DNA of 64,000 nucleotides from Nocardioides sp. S-1144 (GCF_005954645.2 NZ_CP040695.2:1178001-1242000), one strand, 5' to 3'; shown: positions 53,514 through 62,690, counted from the stretch's first letter. Translations and numbers: made by a program. Notes: generated from the letters alone by a model not told the origin.

Positions 53514-54391
53514 CAGACCCTCCTGGCCGGGGTCGTCGAGAAGAGCCCGCCGGGGCGCAGGGTGAGGACCGCGATGAGGATCATCAGCGCCGTCAGCGCG
53601 ACCAGCTGCGACCCGACGTACCCGCTGACGAAGCTGAGGGCCACGCCGAGCAGCAGCCCCCCGACGACGGCGCCGAGCGGGCTGTCGAGACCGCCGAGCA
53701 CCGCCGCGACGAAGCCGAAGACGACCACGGAGTCCATGTAGTTGGGGTTCACCAGGTCGCCGCCGGCGATGAGGATCCCCGAGAGCGAGCCGACCACCGA
53801 GGCCAGCGCCCAGCCCAGGGTGAGCATCCCGCCGACCCGGACGCCGAGCAGCCGCGCCACCTCGGGCTCGTGCGCGGCCGCCCGCATCCGCAGGCCGAGG
53901 TCGGTGAACCGGAACAGCAGCACCAGCAGGCTCATCGTGACCAGCACCGCCACGATCGTGAACATCCCGAACCCGGTGATCGCGTAGGTCGTGCCCCCGA
54001 TCTCGGTGCCCCGCACGCCGAACGGCGCCGGGAACGAGCGGACGCCGTTGCCGAAGAGCAGTGCGGCGGCGGCGTGCAGCACGATGAACAGCCCCAGGGT
54101 GAGGATCACCGCGTTGATCTCGCTCTTGCCCTCGACGGGCCGCACGACGACGCGCTCGATGACGGCGCCGAGCACCAGGCCGCTGACCAGGGCGACGGCG
54201 AAGGCCAGCCAGAACGAGGCCCCGCCCTCGATCAGCTCCAGCGCGAGGAGCGTGGTCACCATCGCCATCGGCGCCTGGGCGAAGTTCACCACCCGCGTCG
54301 AGCGCCAGATCAGCACCAGCGCCAGCGCGAACGCGGCGTAGACCATCCCGAGCGTGAGCCCCCCGAGAGCGGTGTTGACGAGCTGTTGCAC
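53513..54391 (-). CDS. LivH-type ABC permease
   Basis: The 292-residue permease has eight spans and the LivH features (GLTLGMVYAAFALALVLIWRSTRVVNFAQAP near the start, GLRMRAAAHEPEVARLLGV before the middle). It forms the channel with LivM. GTG 54391 has AGGAG about 6 nt upstream and the gene overlaps livM by one base. Substrate as for the operon, probably a carboxylate or amino acid. Confidence 0.92.
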   Translation of the reverse strand: MQQLVNTALGGLTLGMVYAAFALALVLIWRSTRVVNFAQAPMAMVTTLLALELIEGGASFWLAFAVALVSGLVLGAVIERVVVRPVEGKSEINAVILTLGLFIVLHAAAALLFGNGVRSFPAPFGVRGTEIGGTTYAITGFGMFTIVAVLVTMSLLVLLFRFTDLGLRMRAAAHEPEVARLLGVRVGGMLTLGWALASVVGSLSGILIAGGDLVNPNYMDSVVVFGFVAAVLGGLDSPLGAVVGGLLLGVALSFVSGYVGSQLVALTALMILIAVLTLRPGGLFSTTPARRV

Positions 54392-54403
54392 CGGTGCTCC
54401 TCC

Positions 54404-55105
54404 TCAGAATCCCAGATAGGCGTGTCGGAGCTTCTCGTCGCCGGCCAGCCGGTCGGCGACGTCGTCGGCCACCACCCGGCCGAGGTCGAGGACGACGCCG
54501 CGGTCGGCGACCGAGAGGGCGCTGCGGGCGTTCTGCTCGACCAGCAGCACCGTCAGCCCCTCCTCGCGCACCAGGTCGCGGAGCAGCCCGAAGATCTGCG
54601 TCACGATGCGCGGGGCCAGGCCGAGCGACGGCTCGTCGAGCAGCAGCAGGGCCGGTCGCGCCATCAGCGCCCGGCCGATGACGAGCATCTGCCGCTCGCC
54701 GCCCGACAGCGTGCCGGCCGGCTTGCCGCGGCGCTCGCCGAGCGGCCCGAAGAGGCCGTAGACCCGCTCCAGGTCCTCGGGGCGGACCCGCCCGCGCGCC
54801 AGCCCGCCGAGGCGCAGGTTCTCCTCGACGGTGAGCTCGACGATGACGCCGCGTCCCTCGGGCACGTGGGACATGCCGAGCGCCGGCATCCGCTCGGCGG
54901 CGGTGCGGGTGATGTCGCGGCCGGCCAGCCCGACGGTGCCGGCCCGGGCGCGGTGCAGGCCCGAGACGGTGCGCAGCAGCGTGGTCTTCCCCGCGCCGTT
55001 GGCGCCGAGGACCGCGGTGATCCGGCCCTCCTCCGCGCCGAGCGTGACATCGTGCAGCGCGGTGATCGGCCCGTAGCCGGCGGTGAGCCCCGAGACGGCC
55101 AGCAT
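54404..55105 (-). CDS. LivF-type ABC ATPase
   Basis: The 233-residue ATPase has Walker A GANGAGKTT, the LSGGERQMLVIGRAL signature and Walker B LLLLDEPSLGLAP. It works with LivG, the other ATPase. The ATG at 55105 overlaps the LivG stop by one base, and the gene ends 12 bp before LivH begins. Confidence 0.93.
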   Translation of the reverse strand: MLAVSGLTAGYGPITALHDVTLGAEEGRITAVLGANGAGKTTLLRTVSGLHRARAGTVGLAGRDITRTAAERMPALGMSHVPEGRGVIVELTVEENLRLGGLARGRVRPEDLERVYGLFGPLGERRGKPAGTLSGGERQMLVIGRALMARPALLLLDEPSLGLAPRIVTQIFGLLRDLVREEGLTVLLVEQNARSALSVADRGVVLDLGRVVADDVADRLAGDEKLRHAYLGF

Positions 55106-55887
55106 CAGTCCACCACCTCGCCGAGGTAGGCGGCGAGCACGGCCGGGTCGTTGCGGACGACGTCGGGTGTGCCGTGCGCGATCACCCGCCCGAAGTCGAG
55201 CACCGTGATCTCGTCGCACACCCGCATCACCAGGTCCATGTGGTGCTCGACGAGCATCACCGCCATCCGGTCGGTGAGTCCCCGGATCAGGTCGCCGAGG
55301 TCGCCCATCTCGTCCGACGACAGCCCGCTGGCGGGCTCGTCGAGCAGCAGCAGGTCGGGCTCGGCGACCAGCACCCGCGCCAGGGCGACCCGCTTGCGCA
55401 CGGGGTAGGGCAGGCTCGGCGGGTAGCGGTCCGCGTGCTCGAGGACGTCGAGGGCGGCCAGGGCGTCGCGCGCCCTCCCGCGCAGCCGGCGCTCCTCGCG
55501 CGAGGAGCGGGGCAGGCCGGCCAGCGACCCGAGGAAGCCGGTCCGGGCGTGCCGGTCGGCACCGACGACGACGTTGTCGAGCACGGTGAGCCGGTCGAAG
55601 AGGCCGAGACCCTGGAGGGTGCGGGCCACGCCGAGCCCGGCCAGGTGGTGGGGCCGGTGGCGCCGCCGCTCGCCGCCGCGCAGCTCGAGCGTGCCCTCGT
55701 CGAGCGCGACGAAGCCGCACACCACGTTGAACAGGGTGGTCTTGCCGGCGCCGTTGGGCCCGATGACGCCGTGCACCGTGCGCGGCGCGACTGCCAGGCC
55801 CACCTCGGACAGGGCCGTCAGCCCGCCGAACCGCACGGTGGCACCGCGCAGCACGAGCTCCGGCGAGGTCGGGTCCGACGCATCCAC
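55105..55887 (-). CDS. LivG-type ABC ATPase
   Basis: The 260-residue ATPase has Walker A GPNGAGKTT, a degenerate signature (SLPYPVRKRVALARVL in place of LSGGQQ), Walker B LLLLDEPASGL and the C-terminal LIAHGTPDVV-type extension typical of LivG. GTG 55887 has GGAG about 10 nt upstream. It is the first gene of the operon LivG-LivF-LivH-LivM-binding protein and is divergent from a PucR regulator. The altered signature sequence is worth noting but has parallels in this family. Confidence 0.9.
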   Translation of the reverse strand: MDASDPTSPELVLRGATVRFGGLTALSEVGLAVAPRTVHGVIGPNGAGKTTLFNVVCGFVALDEGTLELRGGERRRHRPHHLAGLGVARTLQGLGLFDRLTVLDNVVVGADRHARTGFLGSLAGLPRSSREERRLRGRARDALAALDVLEHADRYPPSLPYPVRKRVALARVLVAEPDLLLLDEPASGLSSDEMGDLGDLIRGLTDRMAVMLVEHHMDLVMRVCDEITVLDFGRVIAHGTPDVVRNDPAVLAAYLGEVVD

Positions 55888-55947
55888 GAGCGGCTCTCCA
55901 GTGGCTCTCGGCGGTGTGACGCCCACCACCTTGGTGCGCGGAGACCA

Positions 55948-55965
55948 GTCGCCGCATTGGGCGAC
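55948..55965. promoter_or_regulatory. Dyad in the liv/PucR divergent region
   Basis: GTCGCC (55948-55953) and GGCGAC (55960-55965) surround a 6-bp centre in the 160-bp region between the liv-type operon and the PucR-type regulator. It is a candidate regulator site; the arms are short, so it is tentative. Confidence 0.35.
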
Positions 55966-56047
55966 GAGCACAGAGGTCGTTGGTGGATGCGTCCGGAATC
56001 GGGGCCGGGGCTGGTCAGAGTTGTGCACGGAGTGCGACGGTGCCCGC

Positions 56048-57277
56048 ATGGTCTCCGAGACCGACCCCACCCGCGCGGCCCGGCTGGCGCACGCCTGGTC
56101 CCGGCTCGTCGACGGCTCGGACGCCATCGCCGACAGCATCACGCTGACCCTCTTCGAGCGCGACGTCGAGCTGTACGAGCGGATCGGGCCCGAGCTGCGT
56201 GCCGACGTCCGCGCCAGCTGCCGCCAGCACATCCGCCGTGGTCTGGAGATCCTCTCCGGCCAGAGCGCGAGCGGCTCGGCGAAGGACCTGTGGCGCGAGA
56301 CGGGGCGGCGCCGGGCCCGCCAGGGCGTCCCGCTCGAGCTCGTGCTCAACGCCTACACGCTCGGTGCCCGGGTGCTGTGGGAGGCCCTGATCACCCACGA
56401 GTCGCGCACCGAGGGGGCGGTGGTCGACGAGGGCATGCTGCTGTCGGCGGCGCGGACGGTCTGGGGCAACCTCGACGTCCAGAACGCGCTGCTCATCGAC
56501 GCCTACCGCCGCGAGAGCCGCCGGCTGCACCGCCAGGACCTCCAGCGCCAGCACGCGGCCCTCGACGCGCTGCTCGAGGGTCGCGGCGCCGACCCCGCCT
56601 ACGTCGAGGAGGCGCGGACCGCCCTCGACGTCGGCCCGGACGACGGCCTGGCCTGCGTCACCGTGCTGCCCGGCGGGCAGGACCACGGCGCGGACCTCGA
56701 CCACACCGACCGGCTCGGCGCGGTCGAGGACCGCCTGGACCGCGCCGGGCTGCGCACCCACTGGCACGTGCGCGACGGCGTCTCGTTCGGCCTGGTCTGC
56801 GGCGACCTGCCCGACGAGGCCGGGCTCGTCGCGCTGCTCAGCCCGCGGGCCCCGGCCCGGATCGGCGTGGCCCTCTCCGGCGACGGGCTGGCGGGCTTCG
56901 CCACGGCGTACCTGCTGGCGACCCGCGCGGCGCAGACCCTCGACCGGCACGACCGCCGCGCGGTGGCGGTCACCGACCGGCTCCCGGAGGTGCTCCTCGT
57001 GGGCAGCCCGCAGGTCGGCCAGCTGCTCGTCGACCAGACCCTCGGCGCCCTGCTGGCGCAGCCCGAGGCCCAGCGCGACTCGCTGCTGCTGACCCTGGCC
57101 GCGCTGCTGCGCCACGACGGGTCGCCCACGCACGCCGCGGCCGACCTGTTCTGCCACCGCAACACCGTCATCTACCGGCTCAAGCAGGTCGAGGCGCTCA
57201 CCGGTCGCTCCCTGGGCGACCCGCGCGACAAGATGCTGCTCGGGCTCGCCCTGGCCGCGCACGGCCACGACGAGTGA
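56048..57277 (+). CDS. PucR/CdaR-type helix-turn-helix regulator
   Basis: The 409-residue protein ends in a PucR C-terminal helix-turn-helix (LFCHRNTVIYRLKQVEALTGRSLGDP) after a central GGDEF-like region and an N-terminal four-helix sensor (residues 1-160). Such regulators commonly activate neighbouring catabolic genes. It is divergent from the liv-type operon, and its stop abuts the acyl-CoA dehydrogenase gene without a gap. ATG 56048 follows a GGAG but the promoter is not clear. Confidence 0.86.
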   Translation: MVSETDPTRAARLAHAWSRLVDGSDAIADSITLTLFERDVELYERIGPELRADVRASCRQHIRRGLEILSGQSASGSAKDLWRETGRRRARQGVPLELVLNAYTLGARVLWEALITHESRTEGAVVDEGMLLSAARTVWGNLDVQNALLIDAYRRESRRLHRQDLQRQHAALDALLEGRGADPAYVEEARTALDVGPDDGLACVTVLPGGQDHGADLDHTDRLGAVEDRLDRAGLRTHWHVRDGVSFGLVCGDLPDEAGLVALLSPRAPARIGVALSGDGLAGFATAYLLATRAAQTLDRHDRRAVAVTDRLPEVLLVGSPQVGQLLVDQTLGALLAQPEAQRDSLLLTLAALLRHDGSPTHAAADLFCHRNTVIYRLKQVEALTGRSLGDPRDKMLLGLALAAHGHDE

Positions 57278-58435
57278 TCAGACGAACGCGCTGATGCCGG
57301 TCTCGTCCCGGCCGATGAGCAGCTTCTGGACCTGGCTGGTGCCCTCGTAGAGGGTCATCACGCGCGCGTCGCGGAGGTACTTCTCCGCGGGGTACTCATC
57401 GACGTACCCGGCGCCGCCGTGGATCTGGATGGCCAGGTTGGCGGCACGCACGGCGGCCTCGGAGGCGAACAGCTTCGCCTTGGACGCCGCCACGCCGAAC
57501 GGCTCGTGCCGGTCGACGAGGTCGGCGCAGCGCCACACCAGCAGGCGCGCGGCGTCGGCGTCGAGGGAGATGTCGGCGATCATGTCCTGCACCAGCTGGA
57601 AGCCGGCGATCGGCCGCCCGAACTGCGTCCGGGTCGTCGCGTACCCGACGGAGGTCTCCAGGCAGCCCTGCACGATCCCGACGCAGCCGGCCGCGACCGC
57701 GAGCCGTCCCTTGTCGAGGCTCGACATCGCGATCTTGAAGCCCTGGCCCTCCTCGCCGAGCAGCGCCGAGGCCGGCACCCGCACCCGGTCGAGGAAGAGC
57801 TCGGCCGTGGCCTGGCCACGCAGCCCGAGCTTGCCCTTGATCTCGCGCGCCTCGAAGCCCGGGGCGTCGGTGGGCACGAGGAAGGCCGAGACGCCGCGCG
57901 GACCGCTGCCCGGCTCGCCGGTGCGCGCGAAGACCAGGGCGACGTCGGCCCAGGTGCCGTTGGTGATGAACAGCTTCTGGCCGGTGATCAGGTAGTCGTC
58001 GCCGTCGCGCTCGGCGCGGGAGGTGAGGTTGCCGGCGTCCGACCCGGTGCCGGGCTCGGTGAGGCCGAAGCAGCCCAGCTTGGTCGCCGACGCGAGCTGC
58101 GGCAGCCACTCCTGCTTCTGCTCCTCGGAGCCGAAGAACAGGATCGACTTGCCGACCAGCCCGCTGCTCACCGAGACGATCCCGCGCAGCGCCGAGTCGG
58201 CCCGTCCGAGCTCCTCCATGGCGAGGGCGTAGGTGACGTAGTCGCCGCCCACCCCGCCGTGCTCCTCGGGGATGGTCAGCCCGAAGAACCCGATCTCGGC
58301 CATCTTGGGCACGATCGCCAGGTCGACGGCCTCGTCGCGGTCCCACTGCGTGCGGTGCGGCACCGCCTCCCGGTCGAGGAAGTCGCGGGCCAGGTCGCGG
58401 AAGGCCTGCTGCTCGTCGCTCAGCGAGAGGTCCAT
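57278..58435 (-). CDS. Acyl-CoA dehydrogenase (short-chain type)
   Basis: The 385-residue flavoenzyme oxidises acyl-CoA to enoyl-CoA. The TEPGTGSDAGNL and FITNGTWADVALVFA FAD-binding segments and catalytic Glu364 in LYEGTSQVQ are present, which marks a complete homotetrameric short-chain or isovaleryl-CoA type enzyme. ATG 58435 has AGGAG about 6 nt upstream. Its stop abuts that of the PucR gene, and three REP-like hairpins lie immediately upstream of the start. Confidence 0.93.
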   Translation of the reverse strand: MDLSLSDEQQAFRDLARDFLDREAVPHRTQWDRDEAVDLAIVPKMAEIGFFGLTIPEEHGGVGGDYVTYALAMEELGRADSALRGIVSVSSGLVGKSILFFGSEEQKQEWLPQLASATKLGCFGLTEPGTGSDAGNLTSRAERDGDDYLITGQKLFITNGTWADVALVFARTGEPGSGPRGVSAFLVPTDAPGFEAREIKGKLGLRGQATAELFLDRVRVPASALLGEEGQGFKIAMSSLDKGRLAVAAGCVGIVQGCLETSVGYATTRTQFGRPIAGFQLVQDMIADISLDADAARLLVWRCADLVDRHEPFGVAASKAKLFASEAAVRAANLAIQIHGGAGYVDEYPAEKYLRDARVMTLYEGTSQVQKLLIGRDETGISAFV

Positions 58436-58471
58436 CGTGGCTCCTGTGGTGGGTCGGGTGTGCCGGACGGG

Positions 58472-58589
58472 GCGGGAGTTTCACCGCTGGGGCGGTGAAT
58501 CTCCCGCTTGCTGCATGAAACTTCGCGACAGAAGCGGGAGTTTCGTCATGCCGACGCCAGTTTCACCGCTCAAGCGGTGAAACTCCCGC
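58472..58589. repeat. Cluster of three related hairpins (REP-like)
   Basis: Hairpin A pairs 58472-58487 with 58492-58507 (16-bp arms, one mismatch). Hairpin C pairs 58559-58570 with 58573-58584 perfectly (AGTTTCACCGCT/AGCGGTGAAACT) with GGGAG/CTCCC flanks. Between them an imperfect stem B surrounds 58512-58550. All share an AGTTTC and GCGGGAG vocabulary, so the cluster looks like repeated extragenic palindromes rather than a single terminator. Confidence 0.8.
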
Positions 58590-58602
58590 GCCGACGCCGC
58601 CA

Positions 58603-59394
58603 TCAGCCGAGCCCGTCGACCTTCGTCTGCAGTCGGCGCATGCCCGCCAGCCACCGGTCGGTGTCGGCGGCGCGGGCGGCGTAGTAGCCACCCACCTCGG
58701 GGTGGGGGAGCACGAGGAACCGGTCGTCGTCGAGGGAGTCGACCCACGCGGCGGCGACGGACTCGGGCGCCAGCGCCTCGTCGTGCGACAGCAGGTCCTT
58801 GAGCGGGCCGGCCTGGTCGAGCATCGCGGTCTGCACGCCCTGCGGGCAGATCGCCTGCACGGTGACGCCCCGGTCGCCGTAGGTGACCGAGAGCCACTCG
58901 GCGAAGCCGACGGCGGCGTGCTTGGTCGTCGAGTACGCCGCCGCGCCGATCATCGTGAGCAGGCCGGCCGCCGAGGCGGTGACCACGAACCGGCCGCCGC
59001 GCCCGTCGTCGAGCCACGACGGGACGATCGCCCGCGCGGCGCGGACGTGGCCCATCACGTTGACCTCGAGCATCCGGGCCCACTCGGCGTCCGGCAGCTG
59101 GAGGGGGTCGGCCGTGGTGCGGTCGATGCCGGCGTTGGCGCAGTAGACGTCGATCCGGCCGAGCGCGTGGGTCGCGGTGGCGACCAACGCCTCGACGCCG
59201 TCGGCGGACGCGGCGTCGCCCGCGACGGCGATCGCCCCGATCTCCGCCGCGGTGCCGGCCAGCTGGTCGGCGTCGACGTCGTTGACCACGACGCGGGCCC
59301 CCTCGGCGACCAGGCGGGCGGCCAGCGCGCGACCGATGCCGCCGGCGGCCCCGGTGACGACGACGCCGCGACCCTCGAGCTTCTCGTGGCCCAT
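58603..59394 (-). CDS. Short-chain dehydrogenase (first of two)
   Basis: The 263-residue SDR has TGAAGGIGRA, a CANAG motif, and catalytic YSTTK, with a C-terminal tail of about 40 residues that ends in KVDGLG. In this cluster a 3-hydroxyacyl-CoA or ketone reduction role is likely. ATG 59394; the gene precedes REP-like hairpins and the acyl-CoA dehydrogenase gene, and follows the second SDR by 13 bp on the same strand. Confidence 0.88.
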   Translation of the reverse strand: MGHEKLEGRGVVVTGAAGGIGRALAARLVAEGARVVVNDVDADQLAGTAAEIGAIAVAGDAASADGVEALVATATHALGRIDVYCANAGIDRTTADPLQLPDAEWARMLEVNVMGHVRAARAIVPSWLDDGRGGRFVVTASAAGLLTMIGAAAYSTTKHAAVGFAEWLSVTYGDRGVTVQAICPQGVQTAMLDQAGPLKDLLSHDEALAPESVAAAWVDSLDDDRFLVLPHPEVGGYYAARAADTDRWLAGMRRLQTKVDGLG

Positions 59395-59407
59395 CAGCGC
59401 TGGCCCA

Positions 59408-60160
59408 TCAGTGCTGGCCCTGGAGGGCGATGCCGCCGTCGGCGACGACCGTCTGACCGGTCAGCCAGGACGCCTCGTCGGAGAGCAGGAAGGCCACCAG
59501 CGAGCCGATGTCGTCGGGCTCGCCGAGCCGCTTGAGCGGGTAGGCCGCCGACGCCTCCTCCTCGCGGCCGACGTAGAGCGCCTCGGCGAACCTCGTCTTC
59601 ACCACCGCCGGGGCGACGGCGTTGACCCGGATGCCGGGGCCGAGCTCCTGGGCGAGGGTCTCGGTGAGGCTGACGAGCGCGGCCTTGCTGGCGCCGTACA
59701 TCGCGATGAACGGCGCCGGACGCACGCCGGAGAGCGACGACACGTTGACCACCGAGCCGCCGTGCGCCTTCATCCAGCCGCGGTGGACCTCCTGGGTCCA
59801 GCCGAGGGCGGCGACGACGTTGACGTCCATGATCTTGCGGGCGGCGTCGAGGTCGAGGTCCATCAGCAGGCCGAAGGCCGGGTTGATGCCGGTGTTGTTG
59901 ACCAGCAGGTCGACGCTGCCGAACGTCGCGATCGCCGCCGCGACCGTCTCGCGCCGGTGCTCGGCGTCGGCGGCGTTGCCCGGGACGCCGAGCGCGTGCT
60001 CCGGCCCGCCGAGCGACTCCACGGCCTCGGCCAGCGCCTCGGGCTTGCGGGCGGTGATCACGACCCGCGCTCCCTCCTCGACCAGGCGCCGCGCGACGCC
60101 GAGGCCGATGCCCCGGCTCGCGCCGGTGACGATCGCGGTCCGGCCGGCCAGCCCCCTCAC
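59408..60160 (-). CDS. Short-chain dehydrogenase (FabG-like, second of two)
   Basis: The 250-residue SDR shows TGASRGIGLG, NNTG, catalytic YGASK and a C-terminal LTGQTVVADGG. It resembles 3-oxoacyl reductases and related dehydrogenases. GTG 60160 is 11 bp downstream of the acyl-CoA dehydrogenase stop. Tight spacing places it in one operon with two acyl-CoA dehydrogenases. Confidence 0.88.
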   Translation of the reverse strand: MRGLAGRTAIVTGASRGIGLGVARRLVEEGARVVITARKPEALAEAVESLGGPEHALGVPGNAADAEHRRETVAAAIATFGSVDLLVNNTGINPAFGLLMDLDLDAARKIMDVNVVAALGWTQEVHRGWMKAHGGSVVNVSSLSGVRPAPFIAMYGASKAALVSLTETLAQELGPGIRVNAVAPAVVKTRFAEALYVGREEEASAAYPLKRLGEPDDIGSLVAFLLSDEASWLTGQTVVADGGIALQGQH

Positions 60161-60170
60161 GACCGGTCCC

Positions 60171-61325
60171 TCACGCCGTCGCCGCCCGGTCGAGCGGGTC
60201 GATGACGCCGTGGTCGCCGAGCCTCGCGTCGAGGGCGCGCAGGTGGTGACCGGCGTCGCCGAGGAGGTGGTCGAGCGCGGTCAGGTGGGCGGTGAAGGTG
60301 CCCACGTTGTACTCCGCGGTCATGGCGATGCCACCGTGCAGCTGGATCGCCTCCTGACCGACGTGCCGGCCGGCCCGGCTGACCTGCAGTCCGGCGCGGG
60401 CGGCGGCGTCCGCGACCTGCGCGGGGTCGCCGGCCGCGACGACCATCGTGGCCCAGTCGACCATGCTGTGGGTCAGCTCGACGCTGGTGTACATGTCGGC
60501 CGCCCGGAACGTCAGCGCCTGGAAGGTGTTGAGCGTGACGCCGAACTGCTTGCGGCTCTTCAGGTACTCCGTGGTCGCCCGCAGCTGGGTCTGCATCGCG
60601 CCGAGCGCCTCGTTGGCGGCCATGATCCGGGTGATGTCCTGCACCGTGGCGATGCTCGTGGTGACGTCGGCCGCCGCCGCGCCGAGCGGCGTCGCGGCCG
60701 TGGCGTCGAAGGTGATCCGGGCCGCGCGCCCGCCGTCGAAGGTCGGGTAGCCGGAGCGCTCGACCGAGGCCAGCGCGTCGCCGGTCACGAGGAAGAGCCC
60801 GGTGCCGCCGTCGGGGAGGACGGCGCTGACGACCAGCACGTCGGCGCGGGCGCCGTGCAGGACGCCGTCCTTGGTGCCGGTCAGGGCGCCGGAGGCGTCG
60901 GCGGTGACGTCGTGCGCCTCGGCGCTCCAGCGGTGGCCGGGCTCGTCGTGGGCGAAGGCCAGCACGCTCTCGCCGCCGGACAGGGCGCCGAGGAGCTCCT
61001 GGCGCTGCTCGGGCGTGCCGACCGCGGAGACGAGTCCGCCGGCCAGCACCACCGAGGAGAGGTACGGCTCGGGCGCGAGCACCCGGCCGAGCTCGCGGCA
61101 CACGATGCCGATCTCGACCGGCCCGGCGCCGACGCCGCCGTCGTCCTCGCTGAAGGGCAGGCCCAGCAGGCCCATCTCGGCCATCTGGGTCCACAGCTTC
61201 TCGTCGAAGCCGGGGTCCTCCTTGGTGGCGCGCCGGCGCTGCTCGTAGTCGGCGTAGGCCTTGCCCACCAGGCCGCGCACGGCGTCGCGGAGGGCGGTCT
61301 GCTCGTCGTCGTAGGTGAAGTCCAT
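60171..61325 (-). CDS. Acyl-CoA dehydrogenase, heteromeric-type subunit
   Basis: The 384-residue protein has an acyl-CoA dehydrogenase fold, but the canonical catalytic-glutamate segment near the C terminus is AEYNVGTFTAH, without a YEG motif. This resembles the subunits of heterotetrameric enzymes, such as mycobacterial FadE26-27 or FadE28-29, that act on steroid side chains. The gene lies directly upstream of the FabG-like SDR and 12 bp downstream of the next dehydrogenase subunit, which is a natural partner. Confidence 0.86.
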   Translation of the reverse strand: MDFTYDDEQTALRDAVRGLVGKAYADYEQRRRATKEDPGFDEKLWTQMAEMGLLGLPFSEDDGGVGAGPVEIGIVCRELGRVLAPEPYLSSVVLAGGLVSAVGTPEQRQELLGALSGGESVLAFAHDEPGHRWSAEAHDVTADASGALTGTKDGVLHGARADVLVVSAVLPDGGTGLFLVTGDALASVERSGYPTFDGGRAARITFDATAATPLGAAAADVTTSIATVQDITRIMAANEALGAMQTQLRATTEYLKSRKQFGVTLNTFQALTFRAADMYTSVELTHSMVDWATMVVAAGDPAQVADAAARAGLQVSRAGRHVGQEAIQLHGGIAMTAEYNVGTFTAHLTALDHLLGDAGHHLRALDARLGDHGVIDPLDRAATA

Positions 61326-61337
61326 GTCAGCCCTCTC

Positions 61338-62486
61338 TCAGAGACCCAGGATGTTGCGGCTGATGATCTGGCGCTGGATCTCGTTGGACCCGCCGTAGAT
61401 CGACGCCTTGCGGAGGTTGAGGTACGTCGGCGTCGAGCGCCGGTACCACTCGAGCGTCGCGTCGCCCTCGCCGCTGGCGAGGGTGGCCGGCCCGCCGAGG
61501 TCGACGACCAGCTCGCTGACGGCCTGCTGCAGCTCGGTGCCCTTGAGCTTGAGCACCGAGGACGCCGGGTGCGGCTCGGCGCCGGCGGAGTGCGCGGCGA
61601 CGCGGAGGGCGGTGAGCTCGAGGGCGAGCAGCTCGTTCTCCAGCTCGACGACGCGGGCGCGCAGCAGCGGGTCGTCGGCGAGGATGCTCGCGCCGAGCTC
61701 CTTGGCGCGGGCCAGGACGCGCTTGGTGGCGCCCACCGGTGCGACGCCGACCCGCTCGTTGCCGAGCAGGAACTTGGCCTGCGTCCAGCCGCTGTTGACC
61801 TCCCCGACGAGGTTCTCGCCGGGGACCCGGACGTCGGTGAACCAGACCTCGTTGACCTCGTGGCCGCCGTCGATGAGCTCGATCGGCCGGACCTCGACGC
61901 CCGGGCTGGTCATGTCGATGAGCAGCATCGAGATGCCGGCCTGCTTCTTCACCTCGGGGTCGGTGCGCACCAGGGTGAAGATCCAGTCGCCGTACTGCCC
62001 GAGCGTCGTCCAGGTCTTCTGGCCGTTGACGACCCAGTCGTCACCGTCGAGGACGGCGGTGGTGCGCAGCCCGGCGAGGTCGGAGCCGGCGTCGGGCTCG
62101 GAGAAGCCCTGGCTCCACCAGATGTCGAGGTTCGCGGTCTTCGGCAGGAACTTCTCCTTCTGCTCCTGGGTGCCGAACTGCGCGATGACCGGGCCGATCA
62201 TGCTGGCGTTGAAGGCGAGCGGGACCGGCACGGACGCCGCCTGCATCTCCTCGTGCCAGATGTGGCGCTTGAGCTCGCTCCAGCCGCGGCCGCCCCACTC
62301 CTCGGGCCAGTGCGGGACGGCGAGGCCCGCGGCGTTCAGCGCCTGCTGGCTCTCGACGATCTGCTCCCGGGTGAGCTCGCGCCCCTCCTCGACGGTGCGC
62401 CGGATCTCCTCCGGGAACGTCGTGGTGAAGAACGTGCGCATCTCCTCCCGGAACGCCTGGTCGTCCTCGGTCAGTGCGAGCTGCAT
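61338..62486 (-). CDS. Acyl-CoA dehydrogenase, partner heteromeric subunit
   Basis: The 382-residue protein has the SEPDAGSDLAGL and TWTTLGQYGDWIFTLVRT segments and ends IYGGSNEIQRQIISRNILGL, where glycine replaces the usual glutamate (YEG). Taken with the gene downstream it suggests an alpha2beta2 dehydrogenase as in steroid side-chain degradation, with the catalytic base in another position. ATG 62486 has AGGAGG about 8 nt upstream. It is the first gene of this five-gene minus-strand cluster. Confidence 0.88.
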   Translation of the reverse strand: MQLALTEDDQAFREEMRTFFTTTFPEEIRRTVEEGRELTREQIVESQQALNAAGLAVPHWPEEWGGRGWSELKRHIWHEEMQAASVPVPLAFNASMIGPVIAQFGTQEQKEKFLPKTANLDIWWSQGFSEPDAGSDLAGLRTTAVLDGDDWVVNGQKTWTTLGQYGDWIFTLVRTDPEVKKQAGISMLLIDMTSPGVEVRPIELIDGGHEVNEVWFTDVRVPGENLVGEVNSGWTQAKFLLGNERVGVAPVGATKRVLARAKELGASILADDPLLRARVVELENELLALELTALRVAAHSAGAEPHPASSVLKLKGTELQQAVSELVVDLGGPATLASGEGDATLEWYRRSTPTYLNLRKASIYGGSNEIQRQIISRNILGL

Positions 62487-62586
62487 GCGGGGTGCCTCCT
62501 GCGACATCGACGGGTGGTGCGCGCGGTCACACCCATCTAACTCGCCAGTAGCAAGACCGCGCCACCGGCCCCGGGCAGCAGACCGC

Positions 62587-62690
62587 GCCCACCCCGGACG
62601 TTGAGCAAGCGAGCCCCGGCGAGCGCCGACGAAACGTGTGCCCACCCCGGACGTTGAGCAAGCGAGCCCCGGCGAGCGCCGACGAAACGT
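62587..62690. repeat. Two perfect 51-bp direct repeats
   Basis: The segment 62587-62637 is repeated exactly at 62640-62690 with 2 bp between. Each unit starts GCCCACCCCGG, contains GTTGAGCAAGCGAGC and GGCGAGCGCCGACGAAACGT. The layout parallels the 39-bp repeat after uppS. It lies in the 352-bp non-coding gap (62487-62838) after the stop of the phosphotransferase gene. Confidence 0.88.

Noticed and set aside
59622..62540. 972-codon plus-strand frame opposite the acyl-CoA dehydrogenase genes
   Set aside because: It is a mirror frame of real minus-strand genes with no protein motif, rich in Val, Arg and Gly, as expected from the complement of high-GC codons.
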